This document shows positions 57,915 through 64,000 of a stretch of DNA of 64,000 nucleotides, piece by piece. Below the pieces are notes generated by a model. That model worked only from the letters and a program-made list of their open reading frames with translations. It searched no databases and had not been told where the DNA came from. The DNA is taken from contig CAWCSS010000002.1 in NCBI GenBank assembly GCA_963798325.1, positions 124,001 to 188,000 on the forward strand. The letters are read 5' to 3'. Position numbers and translations under genes: made by a program. This stretch comes from Solirubrobacter sp963798325. GTDB taxonomy: Bacteria > Actinomycetota > Thermoleophilia > Solirubrobacterales > Solirubrobacteraceae. The stretch's first letter is position 1. Each line of letters starts with the position of its first letter.

Positions 57915-59576
57915 CGCCGCCTCTGCCCTCTGCGTCTTCTTGGAGGGCTTGGGGGCGGTCAGCGACGTGCGCCAGCGCTCCGGCTCGACCTTGCCCTCGA
58001 TGATGCCCGCGAGGCCCTTCAGGACCGGCGCGTCGACGCCCGCCTGCTGCAGGCGGGCGTAGAGCAGCGGGACGGAGGCGACGGCTTCGGCGGTCTGCCC
58101 GAGCGCCGCGCCGATCTCCCCCGCCGGCATGCCCTGGGAGAGCAGCTCGCCCGCGCGGCGGTTGCGGGAGCCCTCGGCGAGCACCGTGGCCACGAGGTCG
58201 CCCGTCCCGGCCAGGCCGGTGAACGTCTCCGGCTCCGAGCCGAAGCCGCGGGCGAACGCGTCGATCTCGGCGAAGACCCCGCCCGCGGCGGCGCCGGCGG
58301 CGTTGGGGCCGTTGGGGGCGGCGGTGGCGGCGGCCAGCGCGGCGGCGTTCTTGGCGCAGCCGGCGAGCTCGACGCCGACGACGTCCTTGGTCTTGGTCAC
58401 GCGCAGGCCGGCGGCGCGCAGGGCCTCGGAGACCTGGCGGCTGAAGGACGGGTCCTTGGTGGCCAGCACGAGGCTCGCGCCGTCGTTGAGCGCGTCGGCG
58501 GCGTGCGCGGGGCCGCCGAGGACGCCGACCGCCCAGGCGGGGGTGCGCTCGGCGACGTAGCTCGACGGGAGCGCGCCCAGCGGCGGCACCAGGCCCTTGG
58601 AGAGCACCAGCACGCCCGTGCGGGGGGCGAACTTGGGCGCGTGGGCGGCGATCACCTGCGGCAGTTCGGCGGCGGGCACGGCGAACGCCACCAGGTCGTG
58701 CCGGCCGAGCTCCAGCGCTGAGGCCTTGACCGGGTGGACCTTGGCCGGGAGCTTGACGCCGGGGAGGTAGCGCGGGTTCTCGCGGGTGGCGGCCATCAGG
58801 TCGGCCTGGGCCTTGGTGCGGCAGCCGAGCTCGACCTCGACGCCGGAGCGCGCGAGCATGACCGCGACCGCGGTGCCCCACGCGCCACCGCCGATGACGG
58901 CGGCCCGCCTGAGCGGCGGGAGCCCGCCGAGCCACTCCCACTGGAGCATCACGTTCGGCCAGATCCGGTCGGTGACCGCGGCGGCGAGCTGGCTCGTGGC
59001 CGAGTCGACCTGCGGGAAGTTCAGCGGCGCGCCGATCCGCACGCGGATCTTGTGCGGGCGCACACGCAGGCCCTTGCGGATCGCCTCGGTGCCGATCATC
59101 GCCACCGGGACGACGGTCGCGCCGGTCTCCAGCGCGAGCCGGCCGACGCCGCGCTTGGGCTTGCCCAGCGCGCCGGGGCGGGTGCGGGTGCCCTCGGGGA
59201 AGATCAGGACCGGATCGCCGCGCTTGAGGATCGCCTTGGCCGTCTCGATCATGTCGCCGTCGGCCGCGCCGCGGCGGACCGGGAACGCGCCAAGACTCGA
59301 GATGAACCAGCCGAGCAGCCGGTTCTTGAACAGCTCCTCCTTGGCCACGTAGTAGATCGGGCGGCGGCTGCAGAGGCCGATGATGAAGGGGTCGATGAAG
59401 CTGCGGTGGTTGCAGACGAAGATCACCGGCCCGCTCTGGGGCACGTGCTCGCGGCCGATCCTCGACAGCCGCCAGTAGATGTGCGCGAACGGCTGCAGCC
59501 AGGCGCGCATCAGCCAGTAGACGATCGGGTTGACGCCCTTGGTCCGGGCGCGGGTGTGCAAGCGGGAATGATCCAT
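57912..59576 (-). CDS. gpsA: PlsC acyltransferase joined in frame to glycerol-3-phosphate dehydrogenase GpsA
   Basis: 554 residues in one frame. Residues about 1-225 are a 1-acylglycerol-3-phosphate acyltransferase (VIFVCNHRSFIDPFIIGL with the HxxxxD motif, LIFPEGTRTRPGALGKPKRG, ATVVPVAMIG). From about 230 a complete NAD(P)-dependent glycerol-3-phosphate dehydrogenase follows (RAAVIGGGAWGTAVAVMLARSG, VKASALELGRHDLVAFAVPA, VGVELAGCAKNAAALAAATA with the catalytic Lys, TGLAGTGDLVATVLAEGSRNR). No stop or start codon separates them in frame. One enzyme makes glycerol-3-phosphate, the other acylates its product, so a bifunctional phospholipid enzyme is sensible; an undetected one-base error is the alternative. 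ATG 59576. Confidence 0.85.
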   Translation of the reverse strand: MDHSRLHTRARTKGVNPIVYWLMRAWLQPFAHIYWRLSRIGREHVPQSGPVIFVCNHRSFIDPFIIGLCSRRPIYYVAKEELFKNRLLGWFISSLGAFPVRRGAADGDMIETAKAILKRGDPVLIFPEGTRTRPGALGKPKRGVGRLALETGATVVPVAMIGTEAIRKGLRVRPHKIRVRIGAPLNFPQVDSATSQLAAAVTDRIWPNVMLQWEWLGGLPPLRRAAVIGGGAWGTAVAVMLARSGVEVELGCRTKAQADLMAATRENPRYLPGVKLPAKVHPVKASALELGRHDLVAFAVPAAELPQVIAAHAPKFAPRTGVLVLSKGLVPPLGALPSSYVAERTPAWAVGVLGGPAHAADALNDGASLVLATKDPSFSRQVSEALRAAGLRVTKTKDVVGVELAGCAKNAAALAAATAAPNGPNAAGAAAGGVFAEIDAFARGFGSEPETFTGLAGTGDLVATVLAEGSRNRRAGELLSQGMPAGEIGAALGQTAEAVASVPLLYARLQQAGVDAPVLKGLAGIIEGKVEPERWRTSLTAPKPSKKTQRAEAA

Positions 59577-59629
59577 GGGTGCGGTGACTCCTCCTCGGCG
59601 ATTGGGTACACCGACGCGCCCGGGGGCGT

Positions 59630-59635
59630 TACAGT
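59630..59635 (+). promoter_or_regulatory. -10 hexamer TACAGT, leaderless promoter
   Basis: TACAGT is followed by seven bases and ATG 59643. Confidence 0.45.
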
Positions 59636-59642
59636 CGCTCGC

Positions 59643-60173
59643 ATGGCCGTCGACCGCACCCGCACTCTCCGAGGCGCTCTCGCCGGCGCCACCGCCGCCG
59701 CCGTCTGGGCCGCGCAGCAGCCGCTCGACCAGCGCGTCTTCGGTGTCGCCTACGACGACGTGGAGCTGCTCGGCCGCTTCGTCACGTCGGGGCGCGCGGC
59801 GTATCCGGTCGGGCTCGCGATGCATCTGCTCAACGGGGCCGCGTTCGGTGCCGCCTACGCCAACGCGGCGCGCGCGCTGCCGGTCCCGCCCGTTCTGCGC
59901 GGGCCGCTCGCGGGGCTGGCCGAGCACCTGGCGACGTGGCCCGGCACCGCCGCGCTCGCGCGCGTGCACCCCGCCGCGTCCGAGTTCCCGACGCTCTGGG
60001 GCTCCGGCCGCGCGTTCGGCCAGGCGACCTGGCGCCACGTGCTCTTCGGCGCCGTGCTCGGCGAGCTCGAGCGGCGCCTGAACCCGCCCGACCACGAGCC
60101 GCAGCCGATCGACCCGGCGTCCGCCGCCTCCAACGGGCACGGCTCCGCCGAGTACGTCGTGTCGCTCAATTGA
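59643..60173 (+). CDS. membrane-associated hypothetical protein, 176 residues
   Basis: Weakly hydrophobic helices at about residues 10-25 (LRGALAGATAAAVWAAQQPL), 53-75 (YPVGLAMHLLNGAAFGAAYANAA) and 130-148 (WRHVLFGAVLGELE) suggest a small integral membrane protein. Conserved-looking blocks include QPLDQRVFGVAYDDVELLGR and HPAASEFPTLWGSGRAFGQ. No enzymatic motif is seen. Family not recognised. It is divergent from the PlsC-GpsA gene and followed by a copy of the dispersed palindrome. Confidence 0.7.
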   Translation: MAVDRTRTLRGALAGATAAAVWAAQQPLDQRVFGVAYDDVELLGRFVTSGRAAYPVGLAMHLLNGAAFGAAYANAARALPVPPVLRGPLAGLAEHLATWPGTAALARVHPAASEFPTLWGSGRAFGQATWRHVLFGAVLGELERRLNPPDHEPQPIDPASAASNGHGSAEYVVSLN

Positions 60174-60221
60174 CGGCCGCACGTCCCCGTCGCCTCACTC
60201 CGATCACCCGGCCCCCGAACC

Positions 60222-60242
60222 TAAAGGGGCCAGGCCCCTTTA
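60222..60242. repeat. dispersed palindrome, copy 2 (TAAAGGGGCC-A-GGCCCCTTTA)
   Basis: A perfect 10-bp inverted repeat followed by TCTTCGCGGC, lying ten bases before the ATG of the epimerase gene. It matches the reverse complement of copy 1 over about 25 bases. Confidence 0.8.
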
Positions 60243-60252
60243 TCTTCGCGGC

Positions 60253-61152
60253 ATGAGCCGCGTCCTCGTCACGGGTGCGACCGGGTTCGCCGGCCGCCAT
60301 CTCGTCGCGGCCTGCGAAGCCGCGGGCGATGACGTCGTGGCGGCCCCGCCGTCGTCGGTCGCCGACCTGTGTGACCCCGCGGTCGTGCGCGCGCTCGTGC
60401 TCGATGCGCGCCCGGAGGTCATCTACCACCTCGCGGCGCGGGCGCACGTGGGCATGTCCTGGGAGGACCCGCTCGGCGTCCTGTCCCAGAACGTCGCGAT
60501 GACGGCCAACGTCCTCGACGCGGTGCGGCGCGAGTGCCCGTCGGCGGTGGTGCTCTCGATCGGCTCCGGCGAGGAGTACGGGCCGCCCGAGACCGTCCCG
60601 ACCGTCGAGGACGCGCCGCTGCGCCCCCAGAACCCGTACGCGGTCTCGAAGGCCTCCTCGTCGCTGGTCGCGCGCTTCCACGCCGACGCGCACGGCCTGC
60701 GCGTGATCCACGCCCGCGCGTTCAACCACTCCGGCCCGGGCCAGGAGCCGATCTACGCCATCGCGAACTTCGCCAAGCAGTTCGCGGCGGGACTGGACGC
60801 GGGCGACGATCCGGTCCGCGTGATCACCGGCTCCCCCGACACGCGCCGCGACTTCACCGACGTCCGCGACATCGTGCGCGCCTACCGATTGCTCGCCGCG
60901 CACGGCGAGCCGGGCGTGTTCAACGTCTGCTCCGGCGTGTCGCGCTCGGCCCGCGAGCTCGTCGCCGCCCTGTCCGCGGTCGCCGGCGTGCCCGTCGAGC
61001 ACGAGGTCGATCCGGCCAAGGTCCGCGCCCACGAGGTCTTCGAGGTGCGCGGCTCGGCCGAGCGCCTCCGCGCACTCACCGGCTGGACCCCGGCCATCCC
61101 GCTCGAACAGACCCTCGCGGACACGCTCACCTGGTGGCGAGCTAAACGCTAG
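60253..61152 (+). CDS. NAD-dependent nucleotide-sugar epimerase/reductase (extended SDR)
   Basis: 299 residues. NAD(P) motif VLVTGATGFAGRHLVAACE, YHLAARAHVGMSWEDP, catalytic Ser in VLSIGSGEEYG and YxxxK in NPYAVSKASSSLVAR. The segments AFNHSGPGQ and RRDFTDVRDIVRAY are those of GDP-mannose-4,6-dehydratase/RMD relatives, so a GDP-deoxyhexose reductase is the best guess. No other sugar-nucleotide genes are nearby. The start ATG lies just behind palindrome copy 2, so there is little room for a separate promoter. Confidence 0.88.
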   Translation: MSRVLVTGATGFAGRHLVAACEAAGDDVVAAPPSSVADLCDPAVVRALVLDARPEVIYHLAARAHVGMSWEDPLGVLSQNVAMTANVLDAVRRECPSAVVLSIGSGEEYGPPETVPTVEDAPLRPQNPYAVSKASSSLVARFHADAHGLRVIHARAFNHSGPGQEPIYAIANFAKQFAAGLDAGDDPVRVITGSPDTRRDFTDVRDIVRAYRLLAAHGEPGVFNVCSGVSRSARELVAALSAVAGVPVEHEVDPAKVRAHEVFEVRGSAERLRALTGWTPAIPLEQTLADTLTWWRAKR

Positions 61153-61153
61153 C

Positions 61154-61174
61154 TAAAGGGGCCTGTCCCCTTTA
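61154..61174. repeat. dispersed palindrome, copy 3 (TAAAGGGGCC-T-GTCCCCTTTA)
   Basis: The same element with one arm mismatch, directly behind the epimerase stop and followed by TCTTCGCGGC as in copy 2. Confidence 0.8.
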
Positions 61175-61220
61175 TCTTCGCGGCGACGGCGGAAACGGGC
61201 CATTTGCGGCGTCATTTCCC

Positions 61221-61241
61221 TAAAGGGGACTGTCCCCTTTA
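61221..61241. repeat. dispersed palindrome, copy 4 (TAAAGGGGAC-T-GTCCCCTTTA)
   Basis: A perfect 10-bp inverted repeat in which both arms differ from copies 1 and 2 at the paired position (CC/GG to AC/GT), a compensatory change. Copies 3 and 4 are 67 bases apart between two convergent genes, where they could also terminate transcription. Confidence 0.8.
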
Positions 61242-61249
61242 TCGCGCCT

Positions 61250-63523
61250 TTAAGTGAGGCGGTCGAGTGCGGCGCCGAACTGCTGGCCGAGGACGCGGGC
61301 GCGGTCGACCTCGCGGGTGGTGAAGGCCTGGGCGCGGATGCGGTAGACCTCGAGCACGGCGAGCGTCTGGTTGCCGTAGACGACCGGAAGGATCAGGACG
61401 GCGCCGTGGCCGAGCTCGGCGAGCTCGGCGAGCTCGGCGGGGTCGCCGGCCTCGTCGCCCGCGACGACCTGGCCCGGGAGGCCGTGGTCGATCACGTAGC
61501 GGGTGGCGGGGAACTCCGCGAGGGGCCAGCGGGTGCCGACGCCGTTGGTGTGGTTGACCGAGACGAGCTCGAGCTCGTCGCCGTCGACGAGCATGAGCGC
61601 GATCTCGTCGGCGCCGAGCAGGTCCGCGGCGCGGAGGTTGGCCCCGCCGAGGTCGCTGATCGTGGTCGCCGCGGCGAGGTGGTCGGAGAGCTCGGCGAGG
61701 CCGCCCGCGAACGCGCCGGTGACGCCGCGCGGGGAGAGCGCGACGCGCAGCCCGCCGCGGATCTCGGCGGCGCCGAGCGCGGCGGCGTCGGCGGAGACGA
61801 CCGGCCACGGCGGACCGGGGCGGCAGAGGCCGTAGCCCTGCGCGTAGGTGACGTCGAGCGAGACGAGCGCGCGCAGGTCGTCGAGGTCCTCGACGCCCTC
61901 GGCGCAGATCGCCGCGCCGGTACTCGAGGAGAACCCGATCAGCGCCTCCAGCAGCGCCTGGCGGGAGGAGTCGGCGTGCGCGCCGTGGACCAGCGTGCGG
62001 TCGAGCTTGAGGATGTCGGGCGCGATCCGGATGATCTGCTGCAGGCCCGCGTAGCCGGCGCCCGCGTCGTCGAGCGCCACCCGCGCGCCGCGAGAGCGCA
62101 ACGAGGCCAGCTCGCTCTCGAGCTCGCCCTCGGAGCCGAACACCTCGTGCTCGGTGAGCTCGATCACGATGCCGGTGAGGTCGTCGGGGAGCGCCGCCTG
62201 CACCGGCGCGGACAGCAGCGCGCGGGGCGAGACGTTCAGGGCGAGGAAGGTGCCGTCGGGGCGGCCGGGGACGGCGAGCGCGGCGCGCATGGCCAGCGCC
62301 TCGAGCTCCTCGCCCAGGCCGACGCGGTGCGCCTGCGCGAACCACTCGTCCGGCCCGCGGCGCGGTTCGACGTTGATGCGGGTGAGTGCCTCATAGCCAC
62401 CGGCGCGGCCCGTGGCGAGCTCGACCACCGGCTGAAAGACGGTCTGGATCGACTCCACGCCGCGGGCGATCAGCGCCGCGATCTCGTTGCGCTGCTCGGA
62501 CTCCGGCCGCACCGCGCCACGCACGAAGCGCACGGTCTTGCCGCGGCCGGTGCGCTTGGCCCAGTACAAGGCGGCGTCGGCGTTCTCGAGCAGCACAGCG
62601 GCCTCGGACCCGTCGGCGGGGGCGGCGGCGACACCGGCGGACGCGGCCAGCGGGCGACCGCGCACGGTCAGCTCGGCGAGTGCGGCGCGGGCGCGCTCGG
62701 CGCAGTCCTCGGCGGACTCGGCGTCGGCGCCGGGGAGGATCAGCACGAACTCCTCGCCGCCGAGGCGGCCCACGACGTCATCGGTGCGAACGACCGAGCG
62801 CAGGCGCTCCGCCGCGCCGACGAGCACCCGATCGCCCTCGGCGTGGCCGAGCGTGTCGTTGATGACCTTGAAGTGATCGAGATCGATCAACACCACCGCC
62901 ACCGGACGGCCGTCCGCGAGCGCCGCCCGCAGCCGCTCGTGGCAGGCGCGGTGGTTCAACAGCCCGGTCAGCGCGTCGCGCTGCACCTGCTCGCGCAGCG
63001 ATTCCCGCTGCCGCGCCGAGTCATAGGCCAGCGCGGCCATCGTCGCGAAGCGCTCGATCAGCTCGACCTCCTCGTCGGTGAAAGCCGCGTCCGCGCCCGT
63101 CCGGTAGACGTTCAGCGCGCCGACGACGCGATCGCGCGCCAGCAACGGCACGCACACGAACGCCTCGGGGTCGTCCGGCGTTCCCTCGACGACGTTGGCG
63201 ACCGTATCCAGGCAGGTGTTGGGCACGTTGCGCGTGCGCCGGTTCTCGACCACCCAACCGGTCACCCCCGTCCCGAGCGGGATCGGGTTCGAGAGCACCT
63301 CGTCCACCCACTGCCCGACCGCGAACACCGGGCGCAGCGCGGACGCCGCATCGTCGACCTCGTACACCGTCAGGTCCGTGTAGTGCAGCAACTGCCGGAG
63401 GTGATGGGCGATCCCGCCCAGCGTCCCCTCCAGCGAGTCCGCCGCCAGGATGCCCGACGCCGCCTCGACCAGCGCTTCGAGCGCAGAGCCGCGCGCGGTG
63501 TCGAGGGAGGCGGGAGCGATCAC
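61250..63523 (-). CDS. GAF-GGDEF-EAL-GAF cyclic-di-GMP turnover protein
   Basis: 757 residues, soluble. GAF domain at about 15-170 (LGGIAHHLRQLLHYTDLTVYEVD, TGVTGWVVENRRTRNVPN). GGDEF at about 175-335 with the active RLGGEEFVLIL loop. EAL at about 350-590 with GYEALTRI, VIELTEHEVFG, ARVALDDAGAGYAGL, DILKLDRTLV and ICAEGVEDLDD, keeping all metal and catalytic residues although DDFG is altered to DDAG. A second GAF-like domain at about 600-755. It may make and degrade c-di-GMP under control of two ligands. GTG 63523. A 9-bp tandem GAGCTCGGC repeat encodes AELAELAEL near 61415-61441. Confidence 0.93.
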   Translation of the reverse strand: MIAPASLDTARGSALEALVEAASGILAADSLEGTLGGIAHHLRQLLHYTDLTVYEVDDAASALRPVFAVGQWVDEVLSNPIPLGTGVTGWVVENRRTRNVPNTCLDTVANVVEGTPDDPEAFVCVPLLARDRVVGALNVYRTGADAAFTDEEVELIERFATMAALAYDSARQRESLREQVQRDALTGLLNHRACHERLRAALADGRPVAVVLIDLDHFKVINDTLGHAEGDRVLVGAAERLRSVVRTDDVVGRLGGEEFVLILPGADAESAEDCAERARAALAELTVRGRPLAASAGVAAAPADGSEAAVLLENADAALYWAKRTGRGKTVRFVRGAVRPESEQRNEIAALIARGVESIQTVFQPVVELATGRAGGYEALTRINVEPRRGPDEWFAQAHRVGLGEELEALAMRAALAVPGRPDGTFLALNVSPRALLSAPVQAALPDDLTGIVIELTEHEVFGSEGELESELASLRSRGARVALDDAGAGYAGLQQIIRIAPDILKLDRTLVHGAHADSSRQALLEALIGFSSSTGAAICAEGVEDLDDLRALVSLDVTYAQGYGLCRPGPPWPVVSADAAALGAAEIRGGLRVALSPRGVTGAFAGGLAELSDHLAAATTISDLGGANLRAADLLGADEIALMLVDGDELELVSVNHTNGVGTRWPLAEFPATRYVIDHGLPGQVVAGDEAGDPAELAELAELGHGAVLILPVVYGNQTLAVLEVYRIRAQAFTTREVDRARVLGQQFGAALDRLT

Positions 63524-63578
63524 GCTCAGTTAATCGGTAGGCGAGGCGCCATCTTGACGCCTACACTCCCGGTCTCCC

Positions 63579-63652
63579 GCCGGAGTAGCTCAGCTGGCCA
63601 GAGCAACCGCCTTGTAAGCGGTAGGTCACGGGTTCGAATCCCGTCTCCGGCT
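63579..63652 (+). tRNA. tRNA-Thr (anticodon TGT)
   Basis: The acceptor stem GCCGGAG/CTCCGGC closes a full cloverleaf: D-arm GCTCAGCTGGCCAGAGC, anticodon stem ACCGC/GCGGT with loop CTTGTAA (anticodon TGT), and T-arm ACGGGTTCGAATCCCGT. The discriminator is T and CCA is not encoded. A TACACT hexamer at 63562-63567 may be its -10. Confidence 0.93.
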
Positions 63653-64000
63653 TCTCGCCCCGCCGCTCCGGACAACCGCTTCTTGCGGCGGGCGTCGTGG
63701 ATCTGCTGCTATCGCGGCGCGCCTGGCAACTGGAGCGCGGCGCGCTCGGCCGTCCGGGGTGTATCGGTGCCCAGGTGGGTAAGGCGTTAGACGATGGCAC
63801 GGCGAAGCGCAACCAGCGCTCGCCGACTCGAATGACCGGGGGCGCCGGGTGAGACTCGCGGGACCGGAAGGCGATGACGCATCGGGCCTCGGCGAGGTCG
63901 CTCGTCGTGTCGGACAGGAGTTCGTCGGCTTGATCACGTCAGCGACCGTGCTCGCGTTGAGGTCGGACACCACTCGTTCGCGGCGCGCTGCGTCGCCGGT
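63653..64000. other. terminal stretch with no assignable gene
   Basis: 348 bases downstream of the tRNA. On the minus strand a patchy frame (VVSDLNASTVADVIKP, then after one shift DELLSDTTSDLAEARCVIAFR) looks protein-like but is cut by the window end, and I cannot support it as a gene. No recognisable repeat of the tRNA 3' end, integrase or mobile element was seen. The stretch looks somewhat less GC-rich than the rest. Confidence 0.5.

Noticed and set aside
59577..60182. N-terminal extension of the PlsC-GpsA frame
   Set aside because: It is antisense to the 59643 gene and has shadow composition; PlsC homology begins near the ATG at 59576.
2546..61241. Dispersed palindromes as a CRISPR array
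   Set aside because: Copies are tens of kb apart, lack regular spacers and have no cas genes nearby.
61415..61441. GAGCTCGGC tandem repeat as a regulatory or phase-variable element
   Set aside because: It is 9 bp (in frame), three units, inside a coding helix (AELAELAEL), so changes would not shift the frame.
63561..63973. Minus-strand frames across and beyond the tRNA
   Set aside because: One runs straight through the tRNA gene; the other is broken and truncated by the window end. No homology recognised.
1..64000. Prophage, transposon or genomic island
   Set aside because: No integrase, transposase, phage structural gene or flanking attachment repeats were found; the tRNA-Thr has no visible duplicate of its 3' end inside the window.

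Overview
The window is a 64-kb piece of a very GC-rich actinobacterial chromosome. SigB/SigF-type sigma factors with partner-switching regulators, a PspA/PspAA/PspAB envelope-stress set, AddAB-like recombination nucleases, a c-di-AMP riboswitch before an NlpC/P60 hydrolase, and many start codons 7-11 bases after a TANNNT hexamer (leaderless transcripts) fit Actinomycetota. My best guess is Thermoleophilia (Solirubrobacterales-like), but no 16S or ribosomal-protein gene is present to confirm it. No phage, transposase or CRISPR array was seen; one tRNA-Thr lies near the right end.

Layout. 0-10.2 kb is a general-stress signalling island: a PAS-PAS-GAF-PP2C phosphatase, two HATPase switch kinases, a degenerate HATPase-like partner, a STAS antagonist, two SigB/F-type sigma factors, a BON protein, a DJ-1/PfpI protein and an ANTAR regulator. 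10.1-25.5 kb holds an inositol-phosphatase-like gene, YihY-like protein, an AddA/AddB pair, a DUF559 nuclease, a type IA topoisomerase, a CvpA-trypsin (MarP-like) protease, a penicillin-binding protein and a lipoprotein. 25.5-28.2 kb has SRPBCC and zinc-ribbon proteins, then an FHA / ParA-like / single-receiver trio. 28.2-34.7 kb (minus strand) reads M23 peptidase, lgt, lysA, hom, thrC, thrB: envelope genes followed by aspartate-family amino-acid synthesis.

34.9-43.1 kb is an envelope-stress region: htpX, pspAB, a methyltransferase, a DUF4097 (Toastrack-like) protein with a LiaRS-like two-component pair, pspAA, pspA, a riboswitch-controlled hydrolase and a cell-wall-binding lipoprotein. 43.9-49.5 kb carries xseA and xseB split by an HD-GYP gene, a YhdH-type oxidoreductase, an FHA protein and a 3-hydroxyacyl-CoA dehydrogenase, followed by a structured non-coding segment. 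49.9-64 kb has a CNNM/CorC protein, a short pterin dehydratase, a BtuF-like protein, a rhomboid, a TetR-controlled ABC exporter, two ECF sigma loci, a PlsC-GpsA open frame, an epimerase, a GAF-GGDEF-EAL-GAF protein and tRNA-Thr.

Quality caveat. At least fourteen genes between 2.6 and 45.5 kb are broken by one-base shifts although their families' motifs are intact across the breaks. Where traced by hand, removing one duplicated base (occasionally adding one) restores the frame. I read these as sequence errors and annotate the genes whole. From 46 to 63.5 kb frames are intact.
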